Below, one piece after another: positions 1-4,857 of a stretch of 5,023 nucleotides of DNA. Within the stretch, counting starts at the first letter, position 1. Each line of letters begins with the position of its first letter. The stretch covers positions 1 through 5,023 of the forward strand of contig VAZR01000162.1 in NCBI GenBank assembly GCA_005888515.1, read 5' to 3'. The position numbers and the translations under genes were made by a program. A model generated the notes under the pieces. The model saw only the letters and a list, made by a program, of their open reading frames with translations, had not been told where the DNA came from and searched no databases. Origin of the DNA: Alphaproteobacteria bacterium (GTDB taxonomy: Bacteria > Pseudomonadota > Alphaproteobacteria > ATCC43930 > CGMCC-115725).

Positions 1-443
1 GGAATTCGGTCGATCAGCTCCCAGATCAGGCAGATGTACGTTGCGTTCACGAGGAAGAAAACCGCCGCATAGGAGGCAACGGGTTGCGGCGCCAATTCGC
101 TCTTTGCCATCCAGGCGGTGGACAGCTGCAGCAGCGACATCGAGAACAGATGCGCGAAATTGAACCACAACAGACGAAGGGTCGCCTCGGTGGCGTAGCG
201 CATGAGGTAATGGTGATTGGTCCAGACAATAGCGATGAACAGGTAGCTTACCGCGTAGCTCAGCCATGTCGGCCAGAGCGACAGAAGCGCCTCGAAGGTG
301 GCGATCTCCGGGGGGCGCAGGTCCAAGACCAGTACGGTAATAAGCACAGCGAACACGCCGTCCGAGAACCCGCTCACCCGTTCCGGCGTCGCTCGCCGGA
401 GCACGCCAATATCTTGTCTGCGCATCAAACCCGCATTGCTCAC
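1..443 (-). CDS. TMEM175-family (DUF1211) potassium channel, N-terminal part, cut by the window edge
   Basis: The minus strand is open from GTG at 443 through the left edge, giving 147 residues without a stop. Residues 22-42 read RVSGFSDGVFAVLITVLVLD-L. This is the first transmembrane segment of the TMEM175/DUF1211 family, whose hallmark is R-x-x-x-FSD (here F26 S27 D28). Three more hydrophobic segments follow: about 53-81, containing W57-P58, Y67 and the N76-H77-H78 motif; about 89-112; and about 122-144. Bacterial members have six helices, assemble as tetramers in the inner membrane and conduct K+ without a classical selectivity filter (family knowledge). The full protein is usually about 200 residues, so two helices lie outside the window. 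GTG 443 is preferred because AGGGA sits 7 nt upstream; ATG 425 (residue 7) is the alternative. The gene diverges from the binding-protein gene. The family call is strong; transport activity is inferred. Confidence 0.88.
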   Translation of the reverse strand, partial: MSNAGLMRRQDIGVLRRATPERVSGFSDGVFAVLITVLVLDLRPPEIATFEALLSLWPTWLSYAVSYLFIAIVWTNHHYLMRYATEATLRLLWFNFAHLFSMSLLQLSTAWMAKSELAPQPVASYAAVFFLVNATYICLIWELIDRI

Positions 444-683
444 TGGCAGGTCCCTGATCAGATGACGGGTCCCGCGTTCCGCGCAAGAAAAACAGGCGAC
501 AGGTCTGCCCGCCGCCTACCGTTGTGACCCGGTTCGGTCCCATGCCCCATTCTTTCGGACTCGGCAGCCTCCGCGCTGACCTGCGAATTGGACATGTCAA
601 ACCGACCGGGCGGCGTTCCGCAAAGCGCTCGGTTGAGGCATAGTCCCGGCCCCGCTCCTGCGCACCGGAAACGAGGTCAGTAC
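444..683. other. Divergent intergenic region, no clear promoter
   Basis: This 240-bp gap separates the divergent channel and binding-protein genes, so promoters for both should lie here. A perfect TTGACA occurs on the minus strand at 595-600, but no acceptable -10 follows at 16-18 bp. An 8-bp palindrome GACATGTC lies at 591-598. The reading frame of the binding protein stays open back to a TTG at 588, but those residues do not look like a protein N-terminus and the signal peptide begins at 684. I see no RNA gene or terminator. Confidence 0.4.
673..677 (+). promoter_or_regulatory. Ribosome binding site fixing the substrate-binding protein start
   Basis: GAGGT lies 6 nt before ATG 684. Together with the signal peptide that begins at this ATG, it argues against the longer TTG 588 start. 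Confidence 0.65.
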
Positions 684-1601
684 ATGAGGCGTCGCAAGTT
701 GATCGCCTTGCTCGGTGCGGCCGCGGCATCCCCGCGCCTGGTCATCGCGCAGACCCCGCAGAAAACCTATCGCGTCGGGCTGCTCAGCAGCACCGCGCCG
801 CTTGGCGAAAACAGCCCGCTCGGCGCCGCGCTGATCCGCGTCCTCGGCGAGCGCGGCTACGAAAACGGCAAAAATCTCGCTTTCGAGCGCCGCGGCGCCG
901 GCGGGCAGCTCGACCGCCTGCCGCAACTCGTCGCCGAGCTCGCGGCGAGCAAGGTCGATGTCATCGTCACCGGCGGGTATCCCGCAACGCTCGCGGCAAA
1001 GCAGGCGGGGGTTGCGCCGGTCGTCTCGGTCAACGCCGGCGATCCGGTCGGCACCGGGCTGGTCGGCAGCCTGGCGCATCCCGGCGGCAATTTGACCGGG
1101 ATCTCGGATGTGTCGGCCGAGGTCACGCCCAAGAGGCTCGAGTTCCTGAAGGAGATCGCGCCCACGCTGCGCCGTGTCGCGGTGCTGTGGAACGCCGACG
1201 ATCTCGGCATGACCCTGCGCTATCGCGCGGCAGAGGTGGAAGCGCCGCGCCTGGGCATGGTGATCGTGCCATTGGGCGTGCGCGCGCCCGACGACTTCGA
1301 TACCGCGTTTTCCGAGATGACGAAGACCCCGCCGGACGCGATCCTGATGGTGTCCGACGTGCTGACCACCCTCAATCGCAAGCGGGTGATGCAATATGCG
1401 GAGGAAAACCGCCTTCCTGCCATCTACGAATCCGCCTCCTTCGCCCATGATGGGGGCCTGATGGCCTACGGCCCGGATCTGGACGCGATATTCGATCGCG
1501 CGGCCGGGCTTGCCGACCGTATCCTGAAGGGCGCCAGGCCCGCCGACCTGCCGCTCGAATTGCCGACGCGCTCGAGTGACCTCTGCCGCCGCGCGCGCTG
1601 A
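684..1601 (+). CDS. ABC transporter substrate-binding protein (PF04392, TrpX-like), C-terminally truncated
   Basis: This 305-residue exported protein begins MRRRKLIALLGAAAASP, a signal peptide with an arginine-rich start, probably cleaved after A22. Members of the ABC_sub_bind family typically start MRRREFI-LLGG. Family landmarks in order: RVGLLSS (30-36); LDRLPQLVAELAASKVDVIVTGG, with P and AAKQA following; the GDPVGTGLVGSLAHPGGNLTG stretch (sugar-binding-fold hinge region); TPKRLEFLKEIAPTLRRVAVLWN; then DAILMVSD, RLPAIYE and GGLMAYGPDL; finally ILKGARPADLPLELPTR. These periplasmic proteins deliver ligands to an ABC importer; characterised relatives (TrpX) bind aromatic amino acids. Many rhizobial paralogues are orphans, and no permease or ATPase gene is visible here. 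Normal members continue after PT+ with roughly FELVINLKTAKALGL-IPP-LL-RADEVI, which is absent. The protein instead ends SSDLCRRAR, consistent with a deletion plus frameshift. The ligand is unknown, and the gene may be a recent pseudogene. Confidence 0.9.
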   Translation: MRRRKLIALLGAAAASPRLVIAQTPQKTYRVGLLSSTAPLGENSPLGAALIRVLGERGYENGKNLAFERRGAGGQLDRLPQLVAELAASKVDVIVTGGYPATLAAKQAGVAPVVSVNAGDPVGTGLVGSLAHPGGNLTGISDVSAEVTPKRLEFLKEIAPTLRRVAVLWNADDLGMTLRYRAAEVEAPRLGMVIVPLGVRAPDDFDTAFSEMTKTPPDAILMVSDVLTTLNRKRVMQYAEENRLPAIYESASFAHDGGLMAYGPDLDAIFDRAAGLADRILKGARPADLPLELPTRSSDLCRRAR

Positions 1602-1720
1602 GGCGGTGCCCTGTCCACGTCAGCAGAGCCTCGCCCATGAAAGTCACAGGGTCATGCCGACTTCGTGGTTCCAAACGGAGCTCTCGCGCGATAGCCTAGC
1701 TCGGTAGCGGAGCATCGAAG

Positions 1721-1745
1721 GCGCCGCCGATTTCAGTGGCGGCGC
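1721..1745 (+). terminator. Perfect GC-rich hairpin between the binding-protein and coiled-coil genes
   Basis: GCGCCGCC (1721-1728) and GGCGGCGC (1738-1745) form an exact 8-bp stem with a 9-nt loop (GATTTCAGT). It lies about 120 nt after the binding-protein stop and 36 nt before the TTG start of the next gene. No T-run follows, so it is not a standard intrinsic terminator. It could slow transcription, stabilise an mRNA end, or act as a leader structure of the downstream gene. Confidence 0.4.
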
Positions 1746-1781
1746 GCGGCGCCTGGCCTCTCGCGGTGGGAAGAGCAGTTC

Positions 1782-2633
1782 TTGCCGGACAATCGATCCT
1801 TTCTCGAAATCGTCAATGGCGCGCGTGCTCCGTCGCGGAGCACCCCGGCCCCGGCGCCAAGGCGTCGCCAGCACCGCACCGCGAGCACCCGCGCTTTTGC
1901 ATTCCGGCTTTCATGGTCCGCGACGGCATGCGCCGGTGCCGCGATCCTCGCGCTTTGCGCCGCAATCTACGGCACGGTCGGCTATGTCGATGAGAAGCGC
2001 ATCGCGGATGTCGCACGAGAGGCGGCCGAACCCGCCGCAGCCCGGATCGACAATGTCCGGATCGACAACGCCCGGATCGACGGCGCCCGGATCGGCACGG
2101 CCAGCGTGGCGAAGCCGCCACTTGCTGCTCCGGAGTCGGCCGCAACTGACCGCACCGCGGCATTGGTCGTGGCTCTCGGGCCGGCCGACCCGCGGCTCCC
2201 GGATCCGCAAGCCGCAACCGTGACGGACCTGCTGCGCTGGGACACCGCCAAACGCTCCGATGGGCACATCGCGCGATTCTGGGCGCATATCGGCGCCCGC
2301 GAAGCCGAGGAACAGCTTGAGCGGCTGAGCGCCGACTACGCCGAGCTCGTCGGTGAGCGTGATCGGCTTCGCGAGCGCGTCAGGGAGCTCGAGCAAATGC
2401 TGTCGCTCTCGCAAGCGCCGCAGCCGCCGCCGCAAACCGCAAGACTGCTGCCGGACAATTCCTTCGGTGCCAGCTCCGCCAAACCCGGCGCCGCCGCCAT
2501 TGCTTTTCCGGGCGCCGCGGCGGCCGCGGAACAATCTCGCCAGGTGCAGAAGAACTTCACGCCGCCCGGCTCGGTGCCGAATTACTTCAGCGACGAGAGC
2601 GGTGCGATCCTCGGTAGCCGCGGCACCCGCTGA
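1782..2633 (+). CDS. Unrecognised single-pass membrane protein with periplasmic coiled coil and pentapeptide repeats
   Basis: I do not recognise this 283-residue protein. Its layout is a basic, proline-rich cytoplasmic N-terminus (1-44, with RRR at 27-29), one membrane helix (about 46-68, ATACAGAAILALCAAIYGTV), an Ala-rich stalk, then four 5-residue repeats (88-107: RIDNV, RIDNA, RIDGA, RIGTA). Next come a region with W153 and W167, a charged heptad-like coiled coil (about 172-210), a low-complexity Pro/Ala segment and a polar tail (SVPNYFSDESGAILGSRGTR). Basic residues before the helix predict the C-terminal part in the periplasm. The start is TTG 1782. No Met occurs before residue 206, a stop (TAG 1692) closes the frame upstream, and later TTG/GTG codons would lose the helix. 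GGGAAG 8 nt upstream is a weak ribosome binding site. Codon bias is consistent with real coding. A scaffold or envelope-organising role is only a guess. Confidence 0.72.
   Translation: MPDNRSFLEIVNGARAPSRSTPAPAPRRRQHRTASTRAFAFRLSWSATACAGAAILALCAAIYGTVGYVDEKRIADVAREAAEPAAARIDNVRIDNARIDGARIGTASVAKPPLAAPESAATDRTAALVVALGPADPRLPDPQAATVTDLLRWDTAKRSDGHIARFWAHIGAREAEEQLERLSADYAELVGERDRLRERVRELEQMLSLSQAPQPPPQTARLLPDNSFGASSAKPGAAAIAFPGAAAAAEQSRQVQKNFTPPGSVPNYFSDESGAILGSRGTR
2043..2102 (+). repeat. Four in-frame 15-bp tandem repeats
   Basis: The units start at 2043, 2058, 2073 and 2088. All begin CGGATCG, and the first three share CGGATCGAC; they encode RIDNV, RIDNA, RIDGA and RIGTA. The fourth has diverged. 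The unit length is a multiple of three, so copy-number change would preserve the reading frame and only lengthen or shorten the stalk between the membrane helix and the coiled coil. Confidence 0.85.
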
Positions 2634-2656
2634 TTATCCCTGGCGACATACCGCTA

Positions 2657-2680
2657 GTCCCCGGCGAAAACCGGGATGAC
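2657..2680. terminator. Bulged hairpin between convergent genes
   Basis: GTCCCCGG (2657-2664), loop CGAAAA, then CCGGGATGAC (2671-2680) pair as 8 bp with a 2-nt AT bulge. It sits 23 nt after the stop of the coiled-coil gene and 10 nt beyond the stop of the convergent small gene, so it could end transcription from either side. There is no T-run. The GATGAC end resembles the GGAATGAC terminus of the large repeat at 4689-4793, so it may be a decayed half of such an element. Confidence 0.4.
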
Positions 2681-2690
2681 GGGTTGTTGA

Positions 2691-2882
2691 TCAGCCCATC
2701 ACTTGCGCTAGGCGCCCTAAGGCGTGGTCCTGCGCCGCGCGATCATCCTTCGGAAGGAGGATTGCGGCGCGCCGCTCGCATTCCTCTCGGCTGCCGACGT
2801 AACGCACGACGTCATCAACGGCGACGGCGAAACGCCATTCGTCGAGGCGCCGCACCGCGATCTCGTGATTGAGGGTCTTCAT
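2691..2882 (-). CDS. Small hypothetical protein, 63 residues
   Basis: The protein starts MKTLNHEIAVRRLDEWRFAV and ends LGRLAQVMG. I cannot name a family. It is soluble, highly charged, with one Trp (16) and one Cys (35). The pattern suggests two or three short strands (about 7-13, 16-22, 25-29) followed by a helix (about 31-42, SREECERRAAIL) and a second helix (about 48-62). This strand-strand-helix order resembles small DUF2188-like proteins, but that is inference only. The frame is open up to ATG 3062, yet the upstream part overlaps a dispersed repeat (3011-3043) and reads as non-protein, so a start near 2882 is preferred. ATG 2888 is the close alternative. GCGGG 9 nt before ATG 2882 is a weak ribosome binding site. 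The gene converges on the coiled-coil protein gene. Confidence 0.62.
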   Translation of the reverse strand: MKTLNHEIAVRRLDEWRFAVAVDDVVRYVGSREECERRAAILLPKDDRAAQDHALGRLAQVMG

Positions 2883-2935
2883 CGTCATCAACCCGCGTTT
2901 TAGCCGACCGAGAGTACGGCCCATTGTGCGGGTCA

Positions 2936-2959
2936 ACGTGTTAAGAAATTCACACACGT
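2936..2959. promoter_or_regulatory. Operator-like dyad upstream of the small hypothetical gene
   Basis: ACGTGT (2936-2941) and ACACGT (2954-2959) are exact inverted half-sites separated by 12 AT-rich bases. The dyad stands in a locally AT-rich island within GC-rich DNA, 54 nt upstream of the chosen start at 2882 and just downstream of a possible -10 box. Its position would suit repressor binding or an mRNA hairpin; no regulator is identifiable. Confidence 0.3.
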
Positions 2960-2978
2960 CGGCAGTCACGGCGAAAAA

Positions 2979-2984
2979 ATTATA
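2979..2984 (-). promoter_or_regulatory. Possible -10 box (TATAAT) for the small hypothetical gene
   Basis: The minus strand reads TATAAT, followed by a T-run, in one of the few AT-rich spots of the window. No good -35 is found 16-18 bp upstream (the bases there read about AGGGCG), so the promoter call rests on the -10 and its position alone. Confidence 0.25.
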
Positions 2985-3010
2985 AGGGCCGCAACCTGTC
3001 GCGCCCTCGT

Positions 3011-3043
3011 GCCGTAGGGCGGAAAAGCGCAGCGCATTCCGCC
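3011..3043. repeat. Dispersed GTAGGGCGGAAAAGCGC-type palindromic repeat
   Basis: GGCGGAA (3018-3024) and TTCCGCC (3037-3043) form a perfect 7-bp stem around an AGCGCAGCGC-containing loop, preceded by CGTAGG. Sequences of this pattern (GTAGGG-GG...GCGAAGCG...CC-CC) recur between genes in many proteobacterial genomes; I recognise it from memory, not from a search. Function is unknown. Its presence argues that the small gene does not start at 3062. Confidence 0.6.
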
Positions 3044-3100
3044 GAGAGGAGCTTCGCTGCACAGGACACGATGGGCATATCAGGGCGCTGCGAAGCCTTC

Positions 3101-3163
3101 GCGTCCTCTGCGCATCCTCTGCGCCCTTCGCGGTGAAGCGTTCCTCTTCTCGCCGTCTCGCCG
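3101..3163. repeat. Short imperfect tandem repeats downstream of the transporter gene
   Basis: Positions 3101-3140 hold GCG-led units with CCTCT or CCTTC (GCGTCCTCT, GCGCATCCTCT, GCGCCCTTC, GCGGTGAAGCG). An exact 8-bp duplication TCTCGCCG TCTCGCCG follows at 3148-3163. A short stem GCGAA/TTCGC (3090-3102) overlaps the left edge. The reverse strand reads like the CACCGCGAAGGGCGCAGAGG sequence often seen between genes in proteobacteria. No coding potential is seen here. Confidence 0.5.
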
Positions 3164-3185
3164 TCTCATTGTGAATGCCTAAGAT

Positions 3186-4466
3186 CTAATGCCTCTCGCC
3201 CCGGCCGAGCAGGAACGCCGCGATCGCGAGCCCCTGGATCACGGCAGCCGCGGCAAACACCCAGGCCGCCGCGCCGCTGCCGCCGGCGCTCATCGCCGCA
3301 CCCGCCGCCGGCCCCGTCACCTCGCGCACGAGGCCGAACAGCGCCGGCGCAAAGGCATAGGCGGCTTGCGACATGCCGACGATCAGCGCCACGACGCGCT
3401 GCATGTCGCGCTCGACAAACTCGGTCTGCGCCACCAGGGGCGGCAACGACGTCGCGTTGCCGAACCCGACCCCGAACAGGATGACCCCGAGCAACAACAG
3501 CGGCACGCTGGTGCCGTCGGCACAGATGAACACGAGTGACCCCAGAAGCTGCGCCGCATAGCCGAGCGCCGCCAGCAGCCGCCGGTCGGCCGAGAGCGGC
3601 ATGACCCAGCCGACCAGGATGCGGCCGGCGATCGCCATCCCGGTCATCGTCGCCATCGCCATGCCGGCGCGCGGTGCGCCGAGTGCCGGCACCAGCAGCG
3701 AGAACAGATGCGCCGTCAGGCCGATCTGGGCGAACAGCCCGAAGGCCATGCCGGCGGCCAGGGTCAGGAATTTGCGGTCATGCCACAACCGCGCTCCCGG
3801 CAACGGTCTCGCCGTCGGCGACTTGACCGAGAGCGCCGGCATCCCAGGGCTGTCGCCGTCCGGCAACAGCCCCATCTGCTGCGGCGTCCGGGAAAACAGC
3901 TGGTCGGCCAGCACCCACATCGTCGCGCCCATCGCGACCGCCACCAGGGTCGCCGCGTTCGGGAAGCCGAGGGCGGCGATCGCGATGACCCACAGCGGCG
4001 AGAAGATCATGCCGCCGATGCTGGCGCCGTTATAGGCCATGCCGAGCGCCGCCGGTCGGGCCCGCACAAACCACGGCGAGACGATGCCGTTGACCGCCGC
4101 CGCGCTCATCGCGCCCCAGCCGGCGCCGCTGAAGACGCTCGCGGCAAACAGCTGCCACGGCGCCGCACTGCCGGCCCAGCCGAGGATGCCGGCGGCGAGG
4201 CACAGCGCCGCCAATTTCGTCACCGCCATCGCACCGAACCGGCGGTAGAGTCGCGGCAGATTGGCGCTGACCGCGGCGCCGATCAGGAAATGCACCGTGA
4301 CGGCGGTCGAGATCGCCATCAGCGGCCAACCGCGCGTCTCGCCGATGACGCTGAGGAATACCGGCGGGCCGTAGAACCCGATGCCCCAGCCGAACGCCGC
4401 CAGCACAAAGGCGCCGCCGACCACCCGCCATCCGTAGAAGCTGCCGGTTCCGGTATCGGCGACCAC
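3186..4466 (-). CDS. Major facilitator superfamily (MFS) transporter
   Basis: This is a 426-residue inner-membrane secondary transporter with two six-helix halves. Helix 1 begins after FYGWRVVGGAFVLAAFGWGI (about 10-29). The loop between helices 2 and 3 carries a degenerate motif A, NLPRLYRRFG (69-78). WFVRARPAALGMAYNGASIG (132-151) covers the loop and start of helix 5. A polar cytoplasmic linker (about 188-228) splits the halves. GRILVGWVMPLSADRR (281-296) is the second-half equivalent of motif A. The GWR/FYGPP start resembles the monocarboxylate/oxalate-type MFS branch, but the substrate cannot be read from sequence. The frame is open to ATG 4631, which would add 55 polar residues unlike an MFS N-terminus. 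GTG 4466 is chosen because GAGGG precedes it by 4 nt and the length then fits the family. The gene appears monocistronic. Confidence 0.88.
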   Translation of the reverse strand: MVADTGTGSFYGWRVVGGAFVLAAFGWGIGFYGPPVFLSVIGETRGWPLMAISTAVTVHFLIGAAVSANLPRLYRRFGAMAVTKLAALCLAAGILGWAGSAAPWQLFAASVFSGAGWGAMSAAAVNGIVSPWFVRARPAALGMAYNGASIGGMIFSPLWVIAIAALGFPNAATLVAVAMGATMWVLADQLFSRTPQQMGLLPDGDSPGMPALSVKSPTARPLPGARLWHDRKFLTLAAGMAFGLFAQIGLTAHLFSLLVPALGAPRAGMAMATMTGMAIAGRILVGWVMPLSADRRLLAALGYAAQLLGSLVFICADGTSVPLLLLGVILFGVGFGNATSLPPLVAQTEFVERDMQRVVALIVGMSQAAYAFAPALFGLVREVTGPAAGAAMSAGGSGAAAWVFAAAAVIQGLAIAAFLLGRGERH

Positions 4467-4530
4467 CGCGCCCTCGCCATTTGCCCAAGCCGCTTTCGCG
4501 GGCGCAATCTGCCCGCCGGCAATGGGCAAA

Positions 4531-4552
4531 GGCTTCGGAAACGACCGAAGCC
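4531..4552 (-). promoter_or_regulatory. Perfect hairpin in the MFS transporter leader
   Basis: GGCTTCGG (4531-4538) and CCGAAGCC (4545-4552) form an exact 8-bp stem with a 6-nt loop. On the minus strand the stem is followed by TTTGCCC, an attenuator-like arrangement with a poor T-run, 65 nt before GTG 4466. It could be a leader terminator, a regulator site or an mRNA stabiliser. If the gene really began at 4631 this would be coding sequence instead. Confidence 0.4.
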
Positions 4553-4688
4553 ATCGGGTCGCGATCTGGATCACCGGACCAGTCCGTCCTCGCCAATCAC
4601 GAGGCCGACGCTGCCATCTTATGGTTACCAAATCCTTGCTAGGCCACCGCGGGTTGCCGGGCAGACAGCAACTCGGAACTCTGATGGC
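4553..4688. other. Intergenic stretch, nothing recognised
   Basis: This is the part of the 4467-4857 non-coding region between the transporter leader hairpin and the large repeat. It probably contains the transporter promoter on the minus strand, but I found no -35/-10 pair with acceptable spacing. A short TGGT-T-ACCA inverted motif near 4622-4630 is too small to interpret. No small ORF with a ribosome binding site is apparent. Confidence 0.4.
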
Positions 4689-4793
4689 GTCATTCCGCGA
4701 CGACGCCGAAAGGGGCGGGCCCGGAATCCGTTTTCCAGAGGCCTGTGTTCATGGATTCCGGGCTGCCGCGCTTCGTTCGGCCCCCGGAATGAC
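4689..4793. repeat. 105-bp composite palindromic repeat with two hairpins (REP/BIME-like)
   Basis: The element begins GTCATTCC and ends GGAATGAC, an exact 8-bp terminal inverted repeat. Inside are two hairpins. One spans 4692-4727 (ATTCCG with CGGAAT). The other spans 4755-4790 (ATTCCGGG with CCCGGAAT, plus an inner GCCG/CGGC stem). GGAATCC and GGATTCC face each other across the middle. This matches, from memory, the intergenic repeats abundant in Bradyrhizobium and Rhodopseudomonas genomes. Such elements lack genes and are thought to be moved by a REP-associated transposase elsewhere in the genome or to shape mRNA ends. None of that is shown here. Confidence 0.8.
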
Positions 4794-4846
4794 AGTTGCC
4801 GCGCAAAGCCTCATGCTGAAGGTCGCGTAGCGGCAATCACACCAGC

Positions 4847-4851
4847 GGGAG
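4847..4851 (+). promoter_or_regulatory. Ribosome binding site of the lipoprotein gene
   Basis: GGGAG lies 6 nt before ATG 4858, well placed and supporting this start. Confidence 0.6.
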
Positions 4852-4857
4852 CAGCCC

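Noticed and set aside
84..527. 147-codon plus-strand frame opposite the channel gene
   Set aside because: The opposite strand encodes the FSD-type TMEM175 segment with proper helices, whereas this frame has no recognisable features.
595..600. Perfect TTGACA on the minus strand upstream of the channel gene
   Set aside because: The bases at the expected -10 (about AGCGCG) are nothing like a -10 box, so I do not call a promoter.
588..683. N-terminal extension of the binding protein from TTG 588
   Set aside because: No ribosome site before TTG, and the signal peptide plus GAGGT point to ATG 684.
597..1448. Long 283-codon open frame antisense to the substrate-binding protein
   Set aside because: It lies opposite a clearly recognisable family protein, has no plausible domain or ribosome site, and is expected in GC-rich DNA with strong third-position bias.
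1911..2534. 207-codon minus-strand frame opposite the coiled-coil gene
   Set aside because: Gly/Arg-rich mirror of a biased coding sequence. The plus strand gives a helix, repeats and a coiled coil in sensible order.
3011..3163. Possible CRISPR-like array from the clustered short repeats
   Set aside because: Repeat units are 8-11 bp, contiguous and of different kinds; there are no regular spacers.
4030..4596. 188-codon minus-strand frame overlapping the transporter N-terminal half
   Set aside because: Arg-rich, low-hydrophobicity translation shifted against real MFS helices; a shadow frame.
4522..4830. 102-codon plus-strand frame across the intergenic repeat
   Set aside because: It runs through the transporter leader and the palindromic repeat, with a low-complexity translation and no family resemblance.
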